Assembly: GCF_003943735.1 (NCBI RefSeq)
Contig: NZ_RJMV01000001.1
Span: 107,552-171,551, forward strand
DNA from: Streptococcus sanguinis
Lineage (GTDB): Bacteria; Bacillota; Bacilli; Lactobacillales; Streptococcaceae
Direction: 5' to 3'
Length of the DNA stretch: 64,000 bases
The notes beneath the pieces were generated by a model. The model was not told the origin of the DNA. It searched no databases and was given only the letters and a program-made list of their open reading frames with translations. Numbering within the stretch: position 1 is the first letter of the stretch; the number at the start of each line of letters is the position of its first letter. A program made the position numbers and the translations under genes. Positions 1 through 6,813 of the stretch are shown one piece after another.

Positions 1-607
1 CATCTAAGAGCTTTTTCAGAACTTGATTGACCGTTTCCCGAGTCGTGGCTCCTAGTTTTGCCAACTCTTTCATACTGATAGGAAAGGGCAGGCTATATCC
101 TACCTTGCACAAATCCATGCAGAGCAGAGACAAGGACTGAACCACACGCTCGCTGGCACTGGCTGCTACAACATTGCGCAAACGAAGTTCCTGAAATTCC
201 AGAATTTGCGACAGCCGCTTGGTAATAAACAAAAGCTGATCCACACTCTTCTTAGAATATTCTTCAAATAAATCAATAGGAATGGAGAAATATTCGACAT
301 TGGTGACAGCGCTGGCTGTATAATGGTAGCACTCATCAAAAAACATACCTCCATAGGGGAAAACACTGTTTTTCTTGACATAATCCATATATGAAAATGT
401 GTCTGTCGAATCATACTGCTCAATCCGAACATAGCCTTGAGACAAGAGAAAAAGTCGCTCACGTCGATCCCCCGCAAAAAAGATAATCTGCCCTTTAGGA
501 ATCTTGCGATACTGAATCTCCACTGCTAATTTATCGAAAAGCTCCACTGGCAGATTGACAAAGGCAGGGTGCTGCCGGATAAATTGATAATGCTCCTTGG
601 TAATCAT
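1..607 (-). CDS. Crp/Fnr family transcriptional regulator (3' end outside window)
   Basis: The minus-strand reading frame opens with an ATG at 607, preceded by AAAAGGG, and runs off the left edge after about 202 codons. I translated it by hand. It starts MITKEHYQFIRQHPAF and has a cyclic-nucleotide-binding-like beta-roll (residues about 15-120, with GDRRERLFLLSQGYV). A C-terminal winged-helix segment contains SMKELAKLGATTRETVNQVL, the Crp-type recognition helix pattern. No FNR-type N-terminal cysteine cluster is visible. Streptococcal members such as FlpS control the arginine deiminase operon, but that operon is not in the window, so the target is unknown. Confidence 0.85.
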   Translation of the reverse strand, partial: MITKEHYQFIRQHPAFVNLPVELFDKLAVEIQYRKIPKGQIIFFAGDRRERLFLLSQGYVRIEQYDSTDTFSYMDYVKKNSVFPYGGMFFDECYHYTASAVTNVEYFSIPIDLFEEYSKKSVDQLLFITKRLSQILEFQELRLRNVVAASASERVVQSLSLLCMDLCKVGYSLPFPISMKELAKLGATTRETVNQVLKKLLD

Positions 608-636
608 GATAACCCTTTTATTTGATACTTGATACC

Positions 637-642
637 ATTATA
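637..642 (-). promoter_or_regulatory. -10 element of the Crp/Fnr gene
   Basis: TATAAT on the minus strand lies 29 bases before the ATG at 607. No good -35 lies at 17 bp. Between the -10 and the RBS a heptamer GTATCAA is repeated in tandem, which could be an operator. Confidence 0.45.
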
Positions 643-654
643 GCATAAATCCGC

Positions 655-1152
655 TTACAAATAGAAAATGCTGACTATAAAAGTAAGAAATCCTAACAAA
701 ACAAAGAGGTGTGCCCATTTTCTATTCATGGAATTTCTGTCAGCTTGTACTTTTTTGGGCAAGTAATTGCCTACAATTATGAAAACCAAAGCAACTAGCA
801 TAGTTACAATTTTACGCACATCAAAACTCTCATTTAAGCCCCGATAAATGGTAGCTAGATACAGCGAAACAAAGGTAAAAGGAAATATCCAGCGAATAAG
901 GTGCTTAAAGGTTCTATTTAAGATATCTTTGGCAATGGTTATCCAGTAAATCATAACTTCTAGTAGCATCATGACAATTGGAAAAGCCGAAACTACTAAA
1001 AACTTAGGTAAAAAAGCATTTCCTTTTCCAGATAAGTCAAAGTGAATAGCCAAGTTTTCTGGTAATGTTTGATAGACCCAGATGGCATATAAAACTGGCA
1101 GGAGCATGAGTCCAAGCGCCCAGCCTAATTCTTGTAAACTATTTTTTTTCAT
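655..1152 (-). CDS. SdpI/DUF1648 family membrane protein
   Basis: The 165-residue integral membrane protein starts at the ATG at 1152, which follows GGAGGA by a normal distance. A longer upstream extension has no ribosome site. The N-terminal DUF1648-type part (YQTLPENLAIHFDLSGKGNAF) is followed by membrane helices and a SdpI-like C-terminal half ending in an aromatic helix. SdpI of Bacillus confers immunity to the killing toxin SdpC and sequesters the ArsR-type repressor SdpR at the membrane. Here the gene overlaps an ArsR gene by 14 bases, the same pairing. No toxin gene is visible next to it, so immunity or sensor function is inferred from family and context. Confidence 0.82.
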   Translation of the reverse strand: MKKNSLQELGWALGLMLLPVLYAIWVYQTLPENLAIHFDLSGKGNAFLPKFLVVSAFPIVMMLLEVMIYWITIAKDILNRTFKHLIRWIFPFTFVSLYLATIYRGLNESFDVRKIVTMLVALVFIIVGNYLPKKVQADRNSMNRKWAHLFVLLGFLTFIVSIFYL

Positions 1153-1420
1153 TTTCGTTTCCTCCTCCAAGAGATTGAAACCAGACAAGAATTTCTTCAA
1201 AAACAGTGACATCTAAGCTGTAATATATAAAGTTCTTCTGCTTTTCTTCTATGAGCAGACCGGCTTTCTTTAGCTGAGAGAGGTGGTAGGATACTGTCGC
1301 AGGGGTCAGCTCAAAAGCTTGAGCAATTTCCCCTGCTGACTTCGGACCATGCTTGAGCATTTCCAGAATCCCCCTTCGAACTGGGTCAGCTAGGGCTTTA
1401 AGCGTTTGACTGATGCCCAT
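1139..1420 (-). CDS. ArsR/SmtB family repressor (SdpR-like)
   Basis: The 93-residue winged-helix protein begins MGISQTLKALADPVRRGILEML. It carries the ArsR recognition helix TPATVSYHLSQLKKAGL and a wing ending in YYSL. It has no cysteines, so the classic metal-binding motif is absent; this matches the autorepressor SdpR subgroup. The start codon lies inside the 3' end of the upstream YhfC gene (23-base overlap) and the stop lies inside the SdpI-like gene, giving a tight three-gene operon. It probably represses the operon through the repeated sites around 2209-2284. Confidence 0.88.
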   Translation of the reverse strand: MGISQTLKALADPVRRGILEMLKHGPKSAGEIAQAFELTPATVSYHLSQLKKAGLLIEEKQKNFIYYSLDVTVFEEILVWFQSLGGGNENEKK

Positions 1421-2186
1421 GATTGAACCTTTCCTTCAGGTAAACTTTCAAAATTTTCTTGGTCAGAAAGACTAGTGCCACTACTTCTACTAAGAGCAGA
1501 GCCTCAACAGCCAGTGGCGGAAGAACGCCTACCTGAGCCAGAGCAGGCGCTAAGTCAATCAGGGCGTGAAGTCCCAGAGCGGCTAAAAAATACACTGGAG
1601 CCTTCTCCTTGACCGCTTTCCAAACCCAGAAGGTCAGAAGGATTTGAATGAGAATAGCCAAGATCCGTTCAAAAGCCAAAAGATAGATGCTGCCAGCGTT
1701 CATGGAACGGACATTGTCAATAACTGCTTGAGGAATTTGAGCCAGCGTCTGAGCATTCCCCTGAGTCACTACCTGAGCTATAACCCAAAAGTTTAAGAGA
1801 CTGACAATACCAACAAACAAAGCCTCAATACCACCATGCCCCAAGCCATAGGCCACACCATCCCTAAAGGTCAGTGGACGCTTCTTCTGCAGCCAGTAAA
1901 AGATGACCCAGCGGGCTGTTTCTTCAAAAATAGCTGCCGCAGCAATAGCATAAAGAACGTATAGCCAAGGATTTTCCGTCTGCAAAGCGATAGTTCCATC
2001 AGCCTGAGGCTGTAAAACGATACGATGCAAAATATTTTCCAGAACTTGACTAGACAGATAAAAGCCAACTCCCCCTAAAAGGAAAACTAGCAGAGAAATG
2101 TGCTTGGTCTTTTTAAAATAAACCAAAGGAACAAGGACTGACCCTAAAATCAGCAGCATGGCAATCAAGATATGAATGGAAATCAT
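1398..2186 (-). CDS. YhfC family intramembrane protease-like protein
   Basis: The 262-residue polytopic membrane protein starts at the ATG at 2186 behind AGGAGA. About seven hydrophobic segments are visible. The diagnostic motifs are EETAR around residue 95, then GVAYGLGHGGIEA about 20 residues later, and a late LGLHALIDLAP helix. These are the Glu and His clusters of the YhfC/CPBP-like glutamic intramembrane protease group. It is first in an operon with ArsR and SdpI-like genes. CPBP proteases often sit in bacteriocin maturation or immunity loci, so a role in peptide processing or self-protection is possible. No substrate is seen nearby. Confidence 0.75.
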   Translation of the reverse strand: MISIHILIAMLLILGSVLVPLVYFKKTKHISLLVFLLGGVGFYLSSQVLENILHRIVLQPQADGTIALQTENPWLYVLYAIAAAAIFEETARWVIFYWLQKKRPLTFRDGVAYGLGHGGIEALFVGIVSLLNFWVIAQVVTQGNAQTLAQIPQAVIDNVRSMNAGSIYLLAFERILAILIQILLTFWVWKAVKEKAPVYFLAALGLHALIDLAPALAQVGVLPPLAVEALLLVEVVALVFLTKKILKVYLKERFNHGHQSNA

Positions 2187-2208
2187 CGTTTTTCTCCTGA
2201 ACTGTTTA

Positions 2209-2284
2209 GATTTTTTTCTAAATAGATTATACATCTTTCCTTTCTTTCTGTCAAATCTATTTTGATTTTTTTCTAAATAGATTT
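2209..2284. promoter_or_regulatory. Repeated operator flanking the ArsR operon promoter
   Basis: The 20-mer GATTTTTTTCTAAATAGATT occurs twice without mismatch, at 2209-2228 (touching the -10) and 2264-2283 (just upstream of the -35). In addition AAATCTATTT (2253-2262) and AAATAGATTT (2275-2284) form a perfect 10-bp inverted repeat. This is the arrangement expected for an autoregulating ArsR-type dimer. The assignment to the ArsR at 1139-1420 is inferred. Confidence 0.7.
2226..2254 (-). promoter_or_regulatory. Consensus sigma-A promoter of the yhfC-arsR-sdpI operon
   Basis: On the minus strand TTGACA (2254-2249) and TATAAT (2231-2226) are both perfect and are separated by exactly 17 bases. 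The transcript would start near 2219, about 33 bases before the start codon. So perfect a promoter usually needs a repressor; see the operator repeats. Confidence 0.88.
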
Positions 2285-2322
2285 CAATCTAAAAGTCATC
2301 AAGCTTTACTGCATTTTAAAAC

Positions 2323-2362
2323 AAAAAATACGCCCAGATTTTCATCTAAAGCGTATTTTTTC
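2323..2362 (-). terminator. Rho-independent terminator after the serine hydrolase gene
   Basis: AAAAAATACGC at 2323-2333 pairs with GCGTATTTTTT at 2351-2361. It sits 15 bases beyond the stop codon of the minus-strand gene at 2377, with a T run on its 3' side. Confidence 0.7.
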
Positions 2363-2376
2363 TGATTTCTATTAGA

Positions 2377-3456
2377 TTAGTTCATATTAACCCGATGCCA
2401 TTCATTGATGACGTAGGCTAACTGACCAACTTGCTCAATTCCGACACCACTGATCTCATCACTGGCCTCGGTGCTACCACCTAAATAAGCCGTATAGAGA
2501 GCTATAATATAGGGCTTCTCTTCCATGACTAGAGCATCCACATTGAGCGCTTCACGAACATATCCTGGCTTTTGATAAATGGTAATGTCACGCAGATAGC
2601 GCTTATAATACTCACCTGGGAAGGATTCGCCTATATAATAAAGGATATCCTTGTACTTTTCCTGATTTTTAGACAAATACTCAAGGACCTGAATATAGTA
2701 GTCCGTCGTGGTCTTATTATTCTCACGGCTGATCGTCTTAATATCAGCCTTGGACTGACCGTAGCGACTAAACATATCATAGGCCTTTTCCATGCCGCCT
2801 AGACGCTCTGCTAAAGCGTAGGCTGGAGTATTTTCAGAATAAACCAAGGAATATTCCTGCATGTCTGATATTCTCATAGCACCGTTGAAAGCACCAACAT
2901 AGTTATCATGCTCGCCCCTATATTCATAGTTTGTATTGGTAATATCAAACCGCTCGTCCATAGAAAGTTTGCCGGCAGCAACCTCATCTACTACCAGCAT
3001 ATTGAGAGGGAGCTTGTAGGTCGATCCCGCAGTCATAGGCTGGGTATCATTCATTGCAAAGGTCTTGCCAGTCGTCAAATCCTTATATGAAAATGCAACC
3101 TGGGAGGGTTCAATTCCCATTTCAGTCATATAAGCCTGAATGACCTGAGTCAAATCCAAATTTGCATAGTCAAATCGCAGCCCCAAAGCATCCATAGTCG
3201 GGCCGTCCGCCTCCATGACCTTCTGCTTCTCCTCTGGACTTTTCTCAACAGGCTTCGGCTTTTCTTCAACTAGTTTGGAATCAGGCTTGACTTTCTCTTC
3301 TTTCTGTTCTTGCTCGCCAGACTTTGCAAGTTGGGCAGCCTCTTGTGCTTTCTTTTCAATAGCCTTATTTCGTTGGGTTATAAAAAGGAAGATGAAGCCC
3401 AGCAGACAAAGACAAGAAAGGACAGCTACGATAATCGTTACAATTTTTTTACTCAA
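2377..3456 (-). CDS. Membrane-anchored class A beta-lactamase-fold serine hydrolase
   Basis: I place the start at a TTG at 3456 preceded by AGGAGA at 7 bases. The promoter found at 3478-3506 excludes the longer reading frame. The 359-residue product has one N-terminal membrane helix (about 5-27) and a Lys/Glu/Pro-rich linker (30-85). A beta-lactamase2 domain follows, with the nucleophile motif S145-T-Y-K148 and a later SEN triad (YSENTPAYALAERLG). The third motif is degenerate, with no clear KTG. Such streptococcal proteins are exported, probably with a cell-wall role rather than drug hydrolysis; the substrate is unknown. Confidence 0.82.
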   Translation of the reverse strand: MSKKIVTIIVAVLSCLCLLGFIFLFITQRNKAIEKKAQEAAQLAKSGEQEQKEEKVKPDSKLVEEKPKPVEKSPEEKQKVMEADGPTMDALGLRFDYANLDLTQVIQAYMTEMGIEPSQVAFSYKDLTTGKTFAMNDTQPMTAGSTYKLPLNMLVVDEVAAGKLSMDERFDITNTNYEYRGEHDNYVGAFNGAMRISDMQEYSLVYSENTPAYALAERLGGMEKAYDMFSRYGQSKADIKTISRENNKTTTDYYIQVLEYLSKNQEKYKDILYYIGESFPGEYYKRYLRDITIYQKPGYVREALNVDALVMEEKPYIIALYTAYLGGSTEASDEISGVGIEQVGQLAYVINEWHRVNMN

Positions 3457-3477
3457 AACATTTCTCCTAGCATTTGT

Positions 3478-3506
3478 ATTATAAAAAATTATGAGGAAAA
3501 TAACAA
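3478..3506 (-). promoter_or_regulatory. Promoter of the serine hydrolase gene
   Basis: Minus-strand TTGTTA (3506-3501), 17-base spacer, TATAAT (3483-3478). The predicted start near 3471 leaves a 15-base leader with the AGGAGA site, which fixes the TTG at 3456 as start codon. Confidence 0.75.
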
Positions 3507-3538
3507 GTGAAACCCAGAAAAAAGGCATTTTAAGCATC

Positions 3539-3573
3539 AAAAAAGGCAAATCATTAATCGATTCGCCTTTTTA
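3539..3573 (-). terminator. Terminator after sodA
   Basis: An imperfect hairpin reads AAAAAGGCGAATC...GATTTGCCTTTTTT on the minus strand and ends in T6. It lies 19 bases beyond the sodA stop. Confidence 0.75.
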
Positions 3574-3591
3574 TCTATTGAAACTGCCTGT

Positions 3592-4197
3592 TTATTTAGC
3601 AGCAGCGTAAAGTTCGTCAACCTTTTTCCAGTTAATAACTGAGAAGAAAGCTTGGATGTAGTTCGGACGAAGATTGCGGTATTTCACATAGTAAGCATGT
3701 TCCCAAACATCCAGTCCCAAGATTGGAGTTTTACCTTCTGAAATAGGAGTATCCTGATTTGCTGTTGAAGTTACTTCCAACTTACCTTCTTTGTTGACAA
3801 CCAACCAAGCCCAGCCAGAACCAAAACGAGTTGTAGCCGCTGCAGTGAAAGCTGCTTTAAAGTCTTCAAATGATCCAAAAGTAGCTTCGATATCCGCTGC
3901 CAACTCTGCAGATGGTGATGTTTCTGCTGGTGTCATCAATTCCCAGAAAAGAGCGTGGTTAAGATGACCACCACCGTTGTTGATGACTGCTTGACGGATA
4001 TCAGCTGGGATAGACTCCACATCAGCCAATAATTTTTCCAAGTCTTCACCAATTTCAGGATGTTTTTCAAGCGCAGCATTAACATTCGTTACATAGGTAT
4101 TATGGTGCTTGTCATGATGCAAGTGCATTGTTTCTTCATCAATGTAAGGCTCTAACGCATCGTAAGCGTAAGGAAGATCAGGTAAGATAATTGCCAT
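3592..4197 (-). CDS. sodA: Superoxide dismutase [Mn/Fe]
   Basis: The 201-residue enzyme converts superoxide to hydrogen peroxide and oxygen in the cytoplasm. It starts at [10 protein letters not shown], with GAGG upstream. All four metal ligands are in place: His27, His81, Asp163 and His167 in DVWEHAYY. The [12 protein letters not shown] and NLRPNYI signatures are intact. It is downstream of holA in the same direction, 62 bases apart, with a TATAAT at about 4216 that could give it an independent promoter. Length and motifs match the single streptococcal SodA, usually manganese-loaded. Confidence 0.97.
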   Translation of the reverse strand: MAIILPDLPYAYDALEPYIDEETMHLHHDKHHNTYVTNVNAALEKHPEIGEDLEKLLADVESIPADIRQAVINNGGGHLNHALFWELMTPAETSPSAELAADIEATFGSFEDFKAAFTAAATTRFGSGWAWLVVNKEGKLEVTSTANQDTPISEGKTPILGLDVWEHAYYVKYRNLRPNYIQAFFSVINWKKVDELYAAAK

Positions 4198-4259
4198 TTG
4201 ATAGACCTCTTTTTCTATATGATTATAAAAATGATAACGCAATCATTAGAATTTTTCAA

Positions 4260-5306
4260 CTATTTTGCTTGTAAGTCACCCGTCGCAATCTTGAGCAGAG
4301 CCAAATCAAACAGGTAATCTTTATCATACAGCCCCGACTTAATCTGGTAATCCGTTTCAATCAGACAGGCCATGGTCCTTTTAAGAAAGGCTAAACTCAG
4401 TGAGCGAGCATCCTTTAAAGCAAACTTGACTTGATAAGGATTGACCTTGCGGCCTAGATAGTCAGACAAATCAGACACAATCTGACTCTCAGCTCTGCCA
4501 TTTTCTGCTAAAACCTTAACCTGCGTAAAGATACGAAACTGCCCCAGCATAATGGCAATAAGCTTGATTTCATCCTCACCTTGAAGAGTCAAATCTCGTA
4601 CCAAACTTCTGACCTCATCAATCTTCTGCTGCAAAATCAGCTGGGTCAGGTCAAAAATATTGTCCTGAAGAGTCTTGGGAATGGCCTCGGCAATGTCTTC
4701 TAAACCAATCTGACCAGACTCTTTATAACCTTTCAGAAAGGCTAGATTTTTACTAACTTCACTGAACTGAAAACCTGATTTCAGCAGCAACTGATCGAAA
4801 GCTGTCGTAGCAAATTGTAATCCTTCTGCCTGCGCTTCCTTACTGAAATAAGCCCGTAGATCTGCTTCCTTGAGTTCTGCAGCCTCAAAAATTTTCCCGT
4901 CCCGTTTCAGTAGCTTGACCAGACGGCGCTTGCTATCCAACTTACCTTCTGCGAAGATAACCAGATGAGTTGTATCCGCTGGATTTTCTAGGTAATTTTC
5001 AAAAGATTTGAGTTCTTCATCAGTCAGATACCGCTTCTTGGCTGTTGTCAAATCAGCAAAATGGTCCAAAATTACGATTTTTTCATCCGCAAAAAAAGGC
5101 AGACTGACCAAGTCCAATTCCACATCCTGATAGTTTGCTTCTTTCATATCGAAAATAGCAGTGTTCAAATCACTCGGTTGAAACTGAATCTGGCGGAGAA
5201 ACTGCTCTTTCAACAACTCAAACTGCCCCAAATCATCCCCAGCCAAAATGGTCAAAGCAGGAAGATTGCTTGGCGTGATTTTTTTAATTTCCTCAATAGC
5301 TAACAC
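4260..5306 (-). CDS. holA: DNA polymerase III subunit delta
   Basis: The 348-residue clamp-loader subunit opens the sliding clamp together with the gamma/tau and delta' subunits. The best start is a GTG at 5306 preceded by GGGGAGA; an in-frame TTG at 5339 has no ribosome site. The protein begins MLAIEEIKKITPSNLPALTILAGDD and contains the HolA features DNIFDLTQLI and GEDEIKLIAIMLGQFR. It lies between comEC (with a DUF805 gene interposed) and sodA, the usual streptococcal neighbourhood. Confidence 0.93.
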   Translation of the reverse strand: MLAIEEIKKITPSNLPALTILAGDDLGQFELLKEQFLRQIQFQPSDLNTAIFDMKEANYQDVELDLVSLPFFADEKIVILDHFADLTTAKKRYLTDEELKSFENYLENPADTTHLVIFAEGKLDSKRRLVKLLKRDGKIFEAAELKEADLRAYFSKEAQAEGLQFATTAFDQLLLKSGFQFSEVSKNLAFLKGYKESGQIGLEDIAEAIPKTLQDNIFDLTQLILQQKIDEVRSLVRDLTLQGEDEIKLIAIMLGQFRIFTQVKVLAENGRAESQIVSDLSDYLGRKVNPYQVKFALKDARSLSLAFLKRTMACLIETDYQIKSGLYDKDYLFDLALLKIATGDLQAK

Positions 5307-5522
5307 CGAAAGTCTCCCCTGCTTTATATTTCTTGTCAATTTTATTCATGTATTGATTGTAACAAAAAAGAGTCGGAAAGTCTGCTTTTTTCTTTGCAAA
5401 CGAAATCTAATTTTTGAATAGATCTGCTATATAAATAGAAACTGTTATTTGCTTCATTTTTCTTTGTTATGAAAAGCAATCAATGCCTCGTTCTGTTAAA
5501 ACTTTTCTGCGAACGACAGAGC

Positions 5523-5555
5523 AAAAAGAGCTGGAAATATTCCAACTCTTTCTTT
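5523..5555 (-). terminator. Terminator after the DUF805 gene
   Basis: Stem AAAGAGTTGGAA / TTCCAGCTCTTT with a T run on the minus strand immediately follows the stop at 5558. The stretch 5340-5522 contains no gene that I can support, only AT-rich sequence upstream of holA. Confidence 0.8.
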
Positions 5556-5557
5556 GT

Positions 5558-6685
5558 TTATTCATGATTTTCAGTTGTATCCTCTACACTGTTTTCAGCT
5601 GGAGTAGAAGTCTGCTCCTCTTGAACTGATGAAACAAAAGGATTATCTTGAACAGGTGCTTGAGTTCCAAAATCCTGAGGTGTTGATTGCTCAGGTGTTT
5701 CAGCAGTAAATGGATTTTGAACTGATTCCGCTTGCTCCACTGCCTGGCTTTGTTCAGAAACAGGTTGTTGTGGTTGTTGACCAAACTGCTGATCTTGGAA
5801 GCCACCTTGCTGTGGCTGTTGGCCAAATGGTTGGTTTTGGACTGGTTGCTGTGGTTGTTGACCAAACTGTTGGCCTTGGAAACCACCTTGTTGCGGCTGT
5901 TGACCAAACTGTTGATTTTGAACTGGTTGTTGTGGTTGTTGACCAAATGATTGGTTTTGGACTGGTTGCTGTGGTTGTTGACCAAATTGTTGTCCTTGGA
6001 AACCACCTTGCTGTGGCTGTTGGCCAAACTGTTGATTTTGAACAGGTTGTTGTGACTGACCAAACTGTTGTCCTTGGAAACCGCCTTGCTGTGGCTGTTG
6101 GCCAAACTGCTGACCTTGGAAACCGCCTTGTTGTGGTTGTTTTTCATAGTTCAAACCTTGATTGTATGGCTGTTGGCCAAACTGTTGTCCTTGGAAGTTT
6201 TGCTGACCATATGAATTTCCAACCATTTCAGGCTTAGATCCTTGACAAAGCAAAACAATCAAAGCAATACTACATGGAAGAGATACTATTCCTGCAATAA
6301 TATTTAGAACTGGAATAAATGATAGTAAAAAAGGACCAACATACAAGAAAAGAAATGCCCAATGATAACCAGCATCACGTAAACGACGGACAATGATAGC
6401 TAAATTAGGTACAAAAGTTGCCAGAGCATAGAGAATTAAGATGAAAATAAAGATTACAGCGAATCCTGCTCCAGCCAAGATTGCTGATGGATCTGATTCA
6501 TATCCATAAGTTGAGTCTTGAACTGCTGCTGAAAGAATACTTCCAAAAGCAGATGCCCAAAAAATGATAAATAGCGGTGCAGTAACAATAACATGGCATA
6601 AAACTACCCACCAATAGTCTGACCGGCTAGACCGGCTTGAAAAATCAGCATAGTGTGTCCAGAATTTTTTATATGCAGCAAACAT
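5558..6685 (-). CDS. DUF805 membrane protein with long Gln-rich repeat tail
   Basis: The 375-residue protein starts behind GAGGAGA. Residues 1-150 are a DUF805 domain: the aromatic, basic N-terminus MFAAYKKFWTHYADFSSRSSR, four membrane helices (about 25-50, 70-95, 108-130, 130-148), and the typical IIVRRLRDAGYHW loop. Residues 155-310 are a low-complexity tail of Q, G, F, P and N built from ten 12- to 14-residue units. A final acidic segment (310-375) has repeated NPF-like pieces. The tail is predicted cytoplasmic. DUF805 function is unknown. The tail could be a disordered interaction or phase-separating segment, which is inference. Confidence 0.85.
   Translation of the reverse strand: MFAAYKKFWTHYADFSSRSSRSDYWWVVLCHVIVTAPLFIIFWASAFGSILSAAVQDSTYGYESDPSAILAGAGFAVIFIFILILYALATFVPNLAIIVRRLRDAGYHWAFLFLYVGPFLLSFIPVLNIIAGIVSLPCSIALIVLLCQGSKPEMVGNSYGQQNFQGQQFGQQPYNQGLNYEKQPQQGGFQGQQFGQQPQQGGFQGQQFGQSQQPVQNQQFGQQPQQGGFQGQQFGQQPQQPVQNQSFGQQPQQPVQNQQFGQQPQQGGFQGQQFGQQPQQPVQNQPFGQQPQQGGFQDQQFGQQPQQPVSEQSQAVEQAESVQNPFTAETPEQSTPQDFGTQAPVQDNPFVSSVQEEQTSTPAENSVEDTTENHE
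5759..6139 (-). repeat. In-frame tandem coding repeat (Gln-rich units)
   Basis: These bases encode residues 183-309 of the DUF805 protein. Two unit types alternate: A, QPQQGGFQGQQFGQ (five copies, one with D for G), and B, QPQQPVQNQxFGQ (four or five copies, one shortened, one degenerate at the end). The order is A A B A B B A B A B. The plus strand shows matching repeats of TTGTGGTTGTTGACCAAA type. Copy number should vary between strains by slippage or recombination. Confidence 0.9.
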
Positions 6686-6717
6686 AAAATTCTCCTCTAT
6701 AATTTTTTATACCCATT

Positions 6718-6746
6718 ATCTTATCACAAATGCATAAATAAATCAA
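6718..6746 (-). promoter_or_regulatory. Promoter of the DUF805 gene
   Basis: Minus-strand TTGATT (6746-6741), 17 bases, TAAGAT (6723-6718) with an extended TGA. The leader is about 25 bases. Confidence 0.65.
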
Positions 6747-6813
6747 TATGACTTCCTGACTGAAGCTACATGGACATGAGAAAAAGTATCAGTTGGCATC
6801 TTCAGTCTAGATA

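Noticed and set aside
166..477. 103-codon minus-strand frame in the first 500 bases
   Set aside because: It is out of frame with the Crp/Fnr regulator that covers the same bases with clear domain structure.
3457..3549. N-terminal extension of the beta-lactamase-like protein
   Set aside because: A TTGTTA-17-TATAAT promoter lies inside the extension and the TTG at 3456 has the ribosome site.
5710..6237. Long plus-strand open frames opposite the Gln-rich repeat
   Set aside because: They arise because repeats of CAA/CAG-type codons read as Val/Leu-rich on the other strand; no ribosome site and no start context.
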